From assembly GCA_029876055.1 (NCBI GenBank), contig CM056874.1:4340001-4404000 (forward strand): a stretch of DNA of 64,000 nt, written 5' to 3'. Shown here in pieces: positions 54,936 to 64,000 of the stretch. Source of the stretch: Madurella fahalii. Lineage: Eukaryota; Ascomycota; Sordariomycetes; Sordariales. A program made the translations under genes and the position numbers. Position 1 is the stretch's first letter; each line of letters starts with the position of its first letter. The notes under the pieces are model-generated. The model had not been told where the DNA came from, made no database searches, and worked only from the letters and a program-made list of their open reading frames with translations.

Positions 54936-57460
54936 CTATTCCAGACTACGAGACTTGGTAGCCCTTACACGGAAAAGGCCAGACATGAACCCCAGACTCG
55001 GGCCAGTGCGGCGAAGCGTGATGTCCAATTTGTCATTGTATTGCTTGAACAGCTCAGGGTTCGGAGTACCTCCAAAGCTGTTAAGTGTTTGGGTGGCGTT
55101 ATTGTCCAAGAAGGCCTTGGGCATAAACAACTTCAACGTAATCAGCCGCAATGCTGTTCAGCATCTGTCAGTTTAGAGCCCACACCAAATATGGGCCTGT
55201 GTCGAGAAACGTCGCGTTGAAGGTGAACAGAACGCCATCATGTTCTGATACCGTAGAGAGCGGTGAGAAGCCGCGCTCAAACATGTGGAGCCGGAGCTCG
55301 GATCCCGCAGATATCTCATTTAACGACGAGGAGTAAGCTTGTGTACAGCTGAAGTTTCCGACGGCAGAGTTGGCCACGTCACAGCCAGGCACTACCTTGG
55401 CGCTGGTTCTCCCGAGCGATTGGGGGGGTAGATATCCGGCCAAACCGCTCCGTTGCTGGAATCTGGACTTCCCGCGGCGCAATTTGCGGTATGACCAGAA
55501 CGGCCGTGGCAGGTCCCATAAGGTTGGTCTCGAGACACAGGATATAGATGAGCAGGACGAAGCACCAGAGGCGAACCGCCGACCTACTGTGCTTGGTAGG
55601 CCTGTACGAGGTCTACAAGCTCCCGTCCAGGAGAGACAACAAGGTCACAAAGGTGACATGTACAAAGAGATGGCCTGGCGGAATGCCGTCGAGGCTTGTC
55701 GCCAGATACATGGTCACGCTGAAGACAATGCTGGTGGCAATAACGCCGCAGTACACCTTGAGCGTTTTCGAAACAAGCTGGAGAATACCCACAAGTGTCG
55801 ATCCTCCTCGTTGAGGGCCGCAAGCCTCAGATAGCGCGGGCCTAGGGCGCCAAATATGCCGGAGAAGCGGTTTTCCGAAGGATGGAGTCCCTGACAGCCT
55901 GCTCCCGCGCCGACGATCTGGTTGGTGTAGTTGATTTATAGGATAAAAGCGATGGGGATGGTCCATGCCATGCAGACTACGTCAAAGAGGAGCCATCGCA
56001 GCGCGTACTTCTCACGGCGTGATGCTCTCAACTTTTTCCATCAAATAGCAAAAGCCCAGTCTCATGCTGATGAATGGGATGACCGACGGGAATCAGCGGA
56101 ATATTTACACCCTGATGGGGGTAGCCCTCGTCGGCCACGAAGTGGTATCTCGTCGATGGATCCATCCGTGCATTCCGCGGCGTGAGTTGGCGATAGGTGC
56201 TGGTGGATGATGATCTGACCCCGCCGTGGGCCAATACAAGCTCTTGGCCTCATATTCCTCATTTCGAAAGCTCGAGTTGGGGGGCGCATGCTCGGAACGA
56301 TGAAGCTCGTCGGGCTGGTTGATAAGAGTATTAGTGCATGAGGCTTGGGATTACGCGGCTGGGGTGCGATGAAAGCCCATGACTGGCACAGTGGGACATC
56401 GCAGCATGAGGGCTGAGTCTGTCGCCGATAGCTTGCCTGTCATTCGCCTGGTCGCTCACTTCGTTGATTAGCCATTGATGGTAGATGTGCCGATGAGAAA
56501 GAGGGTATGTGCGCAGCACACGCGCACGCTGATGTGGTTGGCTTTAAGAGGTTGAACGTGACTAGACAGCCTGCTATGAGAAGCTGGCAAGTTTTTTTAT
56601 GGTGGTGGGGTGCAGGCTTTGAGCTGAATGGTGGCTAGATGATAAGGGCTGTTTGAGGGGAAGGGACACATGAGGTGACCCGGTACCTGCCCGATGTTGC
56701 AGGCTGCGTATCCCGCACCTTCCGAATAGGTGGACGGCCCGAATTTTTGCGAGCAGATCGCGTTTTTGTCGGACGTTGTTGTTATTCTTCAGCGGATGAA
56801 GGATGGACTTGATAAATGAAGTTTGAGGAGGCAGGTGAAGTAGGTTTGTAGTTAGCCTCTACACGGGATGATGAAAAGTTACAGATGTTTCTCTAGGTAT
56901 TATACAGACACTAGTGCAGTCTTGCCACCGCCTTCTTCCCGCTTCCTGAGCAACCGAACGCGCTTCCATTGTACAGCCTCTCTAACTTCCGTCAACTTGA
57001 CCCGACCCCCATGCTGAGAGGTATCATCATAGATGTCCATGCCATAGTACAAAGTGGCCAAGACGGAGCTCTTCCACAGTTCCGTCGTTTTTCGTTTCGG
57101 GCGCCACACTCTGCACCAGCAATTCAGTCCGAGTCCAGAACAAGGCATTGTTCTAGCCCCAGAACAGATGTGGCTAGTACGTAACGAAAGGCCTGCGGTT
57201 CGGGGTCTTTAGACAGGCTGACGCTTTCGTAAAGGCCCAGCGGTGCCATCACTGCGGCAATGTCAAGCAGTATCTTGGCAATCGGAGTAAGCAAAGCAAG
57301 AAGCCTTAACCGCTTGGAATGTCCGATCAATGCCGTGGAATCGGAGTGTAGTACTAGGGCTAGTAAGACGAGTAAAGATGTCAAGCGACAAGGGACCTAC
57401 GCGGGGTACGAAGTCGGTATTTTTCATAGCACATTGGCACTCTGGTTTATTTACATATCA
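54936..57460 (-). pseudogene. Decayed fungal membrane-protein gene
   Basis: Minus-strand segments look coding in shifting frames. A transmembrane start at 57384 (TSLLVLLALVLHSDSTALIG, then AKILLDIAAVMAPLGLYESV) resembles a Sordariomycete multi-pass protein family in which a TPLGLY motif follows the second helix. Later pieces include VYCGVIATSIVFSVTMYLAT (about 55700) and CDVANSAVGNFSC then FNATFLDTGP (about 55200-55380). Downstream, FMPKAFLDNNATQTLNSFGG follows at 55000-55140, with several N-glycosylation sites. Stops and frame changes separate them and I found no complete splice model. Function unknown. Confidence 0.4.
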
Positions 57461-57956
57461 GGTGGCAGCTGATGCCTCCCCGTTCGTGTAAACCGCATGG
57501 CCCAGCACCTCTATGTGGGATATGAGGTGGGACTCGAAAACGATAGGAAACGGAGTACTCCATTGCAAATGTAGTGTTGTTGCTTGGAAAAAGAATTCCA
57601 GCCAACAGTAATGTCTGGGATATGCCGCCGTGGCCATATGACAGCTGCCCGTATCCAGTAATATATGGGATACAAAGCGCCAAAGAAAGTAGAGATATTC
57701 GAAATTGATTCTCCGGAACCCGTTTACGGCATTGCGCCGTCAAGGTGTCTTGCAACTCTACAAAAGAAACAAAATCGCTTGCTGTCAAACTGTCTTAAAC
57801 CCCGCGGGAGTATCCTAGGCAACCGCTATACTGCCCTCGCGTCAGCTCTAGGATAGGCTCGACTGGGCAGCAGCCGAGGCGGCAAGGATTGACGTTGGCT
57901 AGCCAGAAGCCCAAACCTGTCATTGCCGCTTCAAACGTTATGGTACATGCAACATC

Positions 57957-59046
57957 TCACATCAAAAAACCCGGCGCGTCCGCCATCACTCCGCCCGGCA
58001 TCTTGTCGAGCCAGCCATCCGTGGCCTCTTTGACCAAAGGCATCTTTTCACACTTGTTAGCGGCGGGGATGCTCTGCTGCCGCAGTGTGCAGGATGGATC
58101 GTCAGGGCAGACCTGCCGGTCGAACATCTTTTGGAGCGTGTCAGCCCGCCACCCGAAAATGTAGTCGCCATGGTTTCCATAACCAAGACGATCGCCGAAA
58201 CTCCAGAGGAACGGCTGGCGGCTGCTGTTCCTCTTATCGGGCCAGAGGGCGGGATCGTTAAAAGGGCCGCGTGTCCCACCGAATTTCAAGCACCACCTGA
58301 GGGATGTTGATGGGATGACTTCCCGGGCAGATGCCGGCGCCAAGGTAACCGGCGCCCTCGACCGGGAAAGCAACGTGGCTGCTGTGGTCAGGGCTGTCGA
58401 GGTTCTTACCGTCCCAGCACGTGGGAAAGGGTAGGGTGGTGAGGATCCCCTGAGGACAGGGGTCCTCGGGAAAGCCATAGCTTAAGTGCGTATAGCGCGT
58501 GTCGTTTCGTTGCAGGCAGGTGTATGTGATACCGTTCATCAGTTCCGCCTCCTTGCCGACAAGATGCGGTGGCAAAGCGCGCGTGTTGGGATGACCGGTG
58601 CGCATGCGGAAACCTGGCGCGAAGGCGCGTATCTTAACCTTTTGGGCTCTGGTGGATGGCGAGAAGTAGTAAACGGTGATGCCGCCGTCGCGTGCCTCGT
58701 CGTGGAACAGGGACCCCAGCTGCCTCACTCGCATGTATGACCCGTTGCGTGCCTGGAAATACATGACGCCTGTCCAGTAATTAGAGAAATCGTCAACAAA
58801 GGTGCATGTTGTGCAGCTTGACTTCGCCGCGGGATCCTCGGCCGGGCTCATGGTGGCGTTGAAGGAAGAACCGCCGACGATTTGATGGAGGTGCGGCGAG
58901 CCCACGATGCCGGGATCGACCAGAGGGTCGATGCGGTCCAGGACCAGCTGGGAGCACGACATTTTGAAAGACACAGCTGGGAGCTCGGTTGTCTGCGCCA
59001 CGACCGGGGCAAGGCCCGCTAGGTAGATTGCAGCCTTCCAACTCAT
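57957..59046 (-). CDS. Secreted DUF1996 protein, with a one-base frameshift
   Basis: From ATG 59046 a signal peptide (MSWKAAIYLAGLAPVVAQ) leads into a DUF1996 domain: VSFKMSCSQLVLDRIDPLVD, GSPHLHQIVGGSSFNATM, NYWTGVMYFQARNGSYMRV and CLQRNDTRYTHLSYGFPEDP. CPQGILTTLPFPTCWDGKNL and VVLEIRWDT follow. At 58260-58263 the coding strand reads CCCTTTTAACG; removing one T continues exactly into NDPALWPDKRNSS, QPFLWSFGDRLGYGNHGDYI and the C-terminus ending at 57957. No GT-AG intron fits in the gap. The whole protein would be about 362 residues, normal for the family of fungal secreted proteins of unknown role. It is either a recent pseudogene or a sequencing error in a homopolymer. Confidence 0.8.
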
Positions 59047-59393
59047 TTGTTATTCGTATTCGAGATTCGTAAGGCTTGGATTCTAGGCAGCATTAAGTTC
59101 AGCGACGAAGATCGCAGTTTTGTGTCAGAAGGCTTACTATATATGTATGCCCTTTCCCTGCCGGGGAATTCATGATACAACGGTGGGGAAGCTTTCATTC
59201 ATCATACAATATACGGTAAAATATAATTAGGCAGAGAATAGTCGCCAATGGCGCGAGACAAGATCCTGATGTGCCACATGCGTAGATGATAATAGGTCGT
59301 TACCTGGTTGATGGTCGATATTAACCACCAAAACAAGAGATCAAAGCACGGCACTCCGCTCCAGGTTTGTTGTCGTTCATACCGATAACGTAC
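59047..59393. promoter_or_regulatory. Upstream region of the DUF1996 gene
   Basis: About 350 bp, AT-rich, with TATATATG near 59139-59146 as a possible promoter element. No gene. Confidence 0.35.
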
Positions 59394-59561
59394 ATTATAA
59401 GCGAGCGACGCAGCTTAACAGCTCCTGGTGGGGCTATATACCTAGAAATGTACGATGCGAAATTGTTATAACCCTTAACAATTTCTTATCGGAATTTAGC
59501 GCGCAGCCCTGCTAATATGATAAGGTGCGTCGCTCGCTTATATGCGTCACTCGCTTATAAT
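59394..59561. mobile_element. Fold-back/MITE-like element
   Basis: The left end ATTATAAGCGAGCGACGCA (59394-59412, then GCTTA) is the inverted complement of TAAGGTGCGTCGCTCGCTTATA at 59521-59542, and nearly of TGCGTCACTCGCTTATAAT at 59543-59561. An inner palindrome (AAATTGTTA...TAACAATTT, 59460-59484) lies between them. It is about 150-170 bp, non-coding and AT-rich, which is the form of a miniature inverted-repeat element. Confidence 0.65.
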
Positions 59562-61711
59562 ATGCGTTTCTTAGGAGACTGCGGCAGCGAAAGCTCCCCC
59601 TCAGATCAGATGGTGTGTTCCTAAGTTCCGCGGCTCTTTGGGCTGAACAACTGGCCACAATGTCCGCTGAACGCTGCAGGTTTTAAGAAATATTGTAATG
59701 CCCGACAAACGCTTAAATGTTTACCGAACACCGCAATGTTTACCGAACGTTACGACGAGAACCCTAGAGCTAGGGCTGTTGCTAATCACCACTTGCCTTC
59801 GTGTAGCGCAGTGTCCTACGTTTAGTCGTGCCGTCGCTTCGAGGGACAGAAACCTCTGTCTAACCAGGCCAAGCTGGCTAATCAAATAGAATAGGCGCCT
59901 TTAGTGCCAACAAGCACGTATGTTAGCGGCGTAACTGTACTCTGGTTCTGTTAAGTTGTCAAAAGCCTTGCTCGTGTAACTATATGCTACGTGTCGAGCA
60001 TGATTGTGGTAGAACCAGCACTATCTCCCTCTTACGGCTACCCTACACGTTTTGCATCAACGCAATAGGTGTCAAAATCTGTACCCGAGTAGGCTCAGAC
60101 TGCAAGGAAGTATGCCGTGGATGTTGACAGTGAGGAATAAAGGTTACCACAAAGCCGGATAGAGACAGGGTTACCGTCACAACAGGATGTTCCACAAAGA
60201 GCTTGATACACACCACTCCTTGCCACCTTGCTCAGGCGCTACTCAGACACTACTCAGGACATGATCAAGGAAACCGACAAATATGGCTTAGATAAGTAGG
60301 TAGTACTCTGTAACTCAAATGGCAACTTTTCGCGAGGAAACAGTTTTAGGCCACCTATGTCCCAAAACTGGGACCACCCAGGCCCCTCCTCTTCTCTTCC
60401 ACCCGGGGTCCCATAAAACCCAGTCTCGTCTCCCATTAAGTCTCCATCTCCGTCCTATTATTTATGAGAGTGGGTGAATCCCACCATTTCAAACACACTT
60501 AAGTTAAGATACTCCCTAAGCAGATTACTTTGTCTCTATTCATTCGGTTGCTAAACGCGGCCCTCCTATCGCAACCCAGTGGCAGCTGACTCTGGAAATA
60601 GGCAAGAAAAAAAGGCAGAGGAGAGAAGGAAGACATGGTAAGGAGAATAGCTTTAATGACAAATAACACAGACGTTAACAACAATCTCATTGTGACGACC
60701 CGCAGGTCGTCACTTACATCGGCACGGCCCAGAAGCGACCTCGTGCGCTTGATACAGCGGCTGGACCGTTAACACGAACCTCTGTACTGTGACCTCTGTG
60801 GGGGTGACCTTTAAGGGAACAGAAGTTATGTCGGAAAGAAAGGGGTTCAGGGGCCCTGGGCATCCAGTCAACGCCAGAGGCGCTGTCAAGATATTTGTCA
60901 TTCGAGCTGGTGGTCTGCAAAGGCGGTGAGAGTGTGGCTGGCATACTAGAGCGAAACGGCGAGTTTAGAAGGGCTTTTAGCTAACAGGGGCTTAATGCAG
61001 TAGATTCTGACTGCTCCACAATTCTACCAGGTGGGGGTAATGTATCAACCTCGGCGAGGTTGAGCCTGGGCGAGGTTGAGAAGATCAGGCCCTAAGGGTT
61101 TCATGCTAGAAGTCTCGTTGATATCGGGCGGCGCAGGCTCCAGGTCAGCAGGGGTTCCCTGCACGTCCTGCCAGAATGGTCTCCATCAAATATATCCGGG
61201 GTGCATAGCCTCATGGTCCTCGTCTTCTAAGGCCTCCACAGGTCCAGGGGAGCCTTCCTCTTGTGATGCGACCTGATCGAGTTCGATGGTCAAGCTGGAA
61301 GCCGCCATTACATCTTTCGTGCCTATTGCGGCGTCAGCCCATGTTTTTGGCCGTCCAATTCTGGATGGTTATCAGTACATCTCTTCCACCATGCCGGTGA
61401 CCAGGATTGCCCCCCACCGAAAGATACGCCTCACTCCCAGGGACCTTGTGGCAGGCGTTTGAGCTGGTGACGAATTGGTTAAAATTCTAATCTGTGCAAG
61501 GACTGAGATCGGAACTCGGGAGAACAGATACGCGCGATCATGGCCATCCTGAGCGCCTACATCCGTCTCACGTAGCCAGACTGTCCTCTCTGCAAGATAT
61601 CCAGTTTAAAATAAAAGAATTGGTGCGCGCGGGTTATCGGAGATTGTTCCCGGTAGGCCTGCGCGCGCAGCGCTGATGATTTGTTGACCCAGTGGTGACC
61701 TGGCTTGCCTG
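59562..61711. other. Gene-poor region
   Basis: About 2.1 kb. Short direct repeats occur (ATGTTTACCGAAC twice near 59717-59748; GGCGAGGTTGAG twice near 61054-61080). No supportable gene on either strand. Confidence 0.35.
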
Positions 61712-62151
61712 GCAAGCGGTTGACCAAAATAAAAGAGACTTACTACCTGTAAGGTACCTTGGGCGCTATATAAATTTACTAACTTGAGAGGTCACCCTTC
61801 CGTACCAACTCCTTATCATCTGACACCAAGCTGCTAGCACATCACGCACTTGCACTATTAGAGGAGCAACGACTCGATTGACAGTATCCTGACAGCACCT
61901 CTCTCACCTCTAGAGATTAGAATCTTTTAACTTAGTTCTAAAGCGAGAATGTAAGTATACATACTTTTCAATAGTTCATAAGTATTTTAAAGTAGAAATC
62001 AGCTTGCTTAAGAGTAAGGTATAGACATTTAACATAATGACTTAGAAAATGGTGTACTGAGTAGCCTGATGGAAGTTGGAAAAACTGTTACGTTAGTGTA
62101 AGTTTATCACGTGGCCGAATTTGCAGTATCCTTTATTTTGTCAACCGCTTG
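61712..62151. mobile_element. Non-autonomous element with terminal inverted repeats
   Basis: GCAAGCGGTTGACCAAAATAAAAG at the left (61713-61735) is the inverted complement, with few mismatches, of CTTTATTTTGTCAACCGCTTG at the right (62131-62151). The 440-bp interior has no transposase. A further partial copy of the right end (TTATTTTGCCAACCGCTTGC) lies at 62190-62209. Confidence 0.55.
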
Positions 62152-62209
62152 TCTGTTAGCAGGGTTAGTCACGGCTGCACGTGGCTCGTTATTTTGCCAA
62201 CCGCTTGCT

Positions 62210-63199
62210 TGCATAGATCAACACGGTCCTATCGCCGTCCAAGGGCTCCAGCACCTCCGGGCCTCCCTTCCCGCTTTGATCACACCACTACGGTGACCGG
62301 GCGTTACGACTTTATACTTCCTCTTGGTGACTGGAACGCCTTAGTTGGAATCGCTTCTTTTGCGACTCTCGACGCTTTCCGACATCCGATTAGCTGAGTT
62401 GCTGCCCTGTGCTTTGTTTACACTGGGGTTGTTTACTAGACTTGCATTGGCACTTCCATCGACCTTCATTCCTTGAAAGAGTTGCGGACGGCGTGTCTAA
62501 TATAATGTCTCATCTCCGTCTTGCTTGCGACACATTGGGTAGGCCTGAAGGGCTAGGGTATGCATTGTCCAAGCCGAAGCCGAAGCTGAGCGAGCATTCT
62601 TTGAGAAGGGTATGGTCGGACAACTGTACTTCTTCAGATAAGTATAAGCCTGCCGTCTGCTTGCCGTTACTTGGGCTAATCGCGGTTCCTTTGTTTATGG
62701 GGTTACTGGACGAGCTGAAGGCATGGAAGAAACGGAGGAGAGAAAAGGTAGATCAGACAGCAAAGGAGGAGCAATGTCAGTGTATAATGGCGATTAGCAG
62801 AGTTTGGGATGATACGGACGGCGTTGTGGGCAATGGCTTGCCTCAGCATCCATTGTAGGCGCATTCCATGAAGGGGATAGACCCCAAAGTAAAAAAAATA
62901 AGAGCTCATGGTTTGGATGCTGATGCCCGGACTTTGCCGCGGTTGTGTTTATCGGCCGCATACACACTGTCCAATGCCGTCTCGCGGCGCCAAGCATCCA
63001 GACAAGTCGGTGTGAACGTGGCTTCCCGACAAACATCACATTGACTACGCCGAGAAGTAACTTATCGGCGACCCGTTGAACAGACAGCCGCACCGGTGGT
63101 GCCTCAGGCACCAGTCTAAACAGTGATCAGCCACGATACCAAGACTGGGGGTCCGGATGGCCGAAAGCTGCCCGTTCAGCATCGGGGCAGCTTGCTTCC
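62210..63199. other. Gene-poor region
   Basis: About 1 kb. A frame at 62505-62858 contains one hydrophobic stretch (VCLPLLGLIAVPLFMGLLD) followed by a basic segment (KKRRREK), but its start is unclear and no family is recognised. Confidence 0.35.
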
Positions 63200-63239
63200 T
63201 TGCCTCGCCTTGACTTGACACTGTCAGTTTGTCCAGCAT

Positions 63240-64000
63240 GGACGTCCTATGCTGCTTTTAGTTGCTCCTTGCAGCTTTTATCGCCGGATCGGCCCAGTCC
63301 CCAGCCCAGACCTCCACGCCGACCGGAGACCCACTACCAACCGATGCCATCCCTGGTCCCGCCGCAAACGCATCTACTGGCCCGGCAGAACGGGCTGGAC
63401 TTTGTCGGATATGGTTTCATCAATGGAGCGTGTGAGTCGACCCGTCTTGGTTTTGGGATAACATGGAGGGACGCCGACTGATTGCTCCGAACAAAACACC
63501 AGGGCAGCCTCAATCTTGCTCGTCCGGACTGTCGTACATGACCGTGGCCAACTACGCCTGCTGCGCTGCCAACGGGTTCTGCGTATACTTTACGACGTGC
63601 GCGGCGGGGATTGTCTATGGCCCAGTGACGGCGGTGGATTGGTGCGTTGCCTCTCCAACGGGGTGTCTCTGTTTAGCTGTGCTAATAACCAAGGATAAAA
63701 TGCCGTCGTGTTTGGCGGGCATTGCTACACCATGTACGTTGTTGCCGAAGGTGCCAGAGAAGTCGCGACGGTGTATGACTGCCATACGGCACTGAGCTCG
63801 GCGACGCTGTATCGGAATACGGCGGATGCGCGTAAGTCCACTTACATGTACAATTGACATTTGAGAGAGCAGCCAGCTGACGAGACCGGAACAGAAGCTG
63901 TTGTGGAAAGCACTGCCACCACTACCGGCACGAGAGCAATAACAACTAAGACGACCACCGATGGTGGCGGTGGCGGCGGGCCTCCATCAAGCACAAACTC
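63240..64000 (+). pseudogene. Partial cysteine-containing, Thr-rich secreted-protein gene (runs off the right edge)
   Basis: An exon ending at 63431 (ARQNGLDFVGYGFINGA) joins across a 71-bp GTGAGT...CCAG intron to 63503. The joined frame continues WQPQSCSSGLSY, ANYACCAANGFCVYFTTCAA and GIVYGPVTAVDW. The frame then shifts near 63645-63660 to SLFSCANNQG, meets TAA at 63696-63698, and goes on in that frame as NAVVFGGHCYTMYVVAEG and TVYDCHTALSSATLYRNTAD. A second intron (63832-63893) joins to a Thr/Gly-rich tail still open at the edge. It resembles fungal cysteine-containing ectodomains followed by a mucin-like stalk. The start codon is unresolved, and the indel plus stop suggest a damaged copy. 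Confidence 0.45.

Noticed and set aside
62409..62858. 149-codon ORF with one hydrophobic stretch
   Set aside because: Unclear start, no domain, lies between transposon-like repeats; not enough to call a gene.

Overview
The window is nuclear DNA of a filamentous ascomycete, most likely a Sordariomycete (Sordariales/Chaetomiaceae-like). The evidence is short 50-200 bp GT-AG introns with CTAAC/CTGAC-type branch sites, GC-rich coding exons, eukaryotic housekeeping genes, and AT-rich stretches that look affected by repeat-induced point mutation (RIP). All multi-exon models below were built by eye from splice sites and reading-frame phase.

The left part (about 1-30.6 kb) is a conserved core. It holds ORC1 (5' part, running off the left edge), a fungal DUF7905-like protein, prefoldin subunit 5, a SET/MYND methyltransferase-like protein, a decayed coiled-coil gene, a REX1/RNH70-type RNA exonuclease, the PTS1 receptor PEX5, a mitochondrial two-RRM protein whose start codon is split by an intron, and two tDNA loci. 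One of these is a tRNA-Gly(UCC) gene carrying an 84-bp GT...AG insertion in its D arm. A gene-poor stretch of about 6.7 kb then leads to a bHLH transcription factor, followed by an unrecognised conserved-looking gene at 29.5-30.6 kb. ORC1/DUF7905 and PFD5/SMYD are divergent pairs.

The right part (about 31-64 kb) is accessory. It contains two cysteine-rich secreted-protein loci with Kex2-type sites, a third cysteine-rich fragment beside an 8-bp tandem repeat, and a 1021-aa PD-(D/E)XK-like protein. It also contains a RIP-riddled VOC/glyoxalase pseudogene, inverted LTR-like repeats with unequal C-to-T decay, a gag-like remnant, two heterokaryon-incompatibility (HET) gene remnants, a decayed membrane-protein gene, a frameshifted DUF1996 gene, fold-back/MITE-like elements, and a partial Thr-rich secreted-protein gene running off the right edge.

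The best candidate for an undescribed system is the intact gene at 47431-48264. It encodes a secretory precursor with four near-identical 54-residue repeats, each ending in a Lys-Arg site, which is the layout of a Kex2-processed repeat protein (RiPP- or pheromone-like precursor). It lies in degraded, repeat-rich DNA yet keeps an open frame, a TATA box and a 5'-UTR intron. No recognisable RiPP-modifying enzyme lies beside it in this window.
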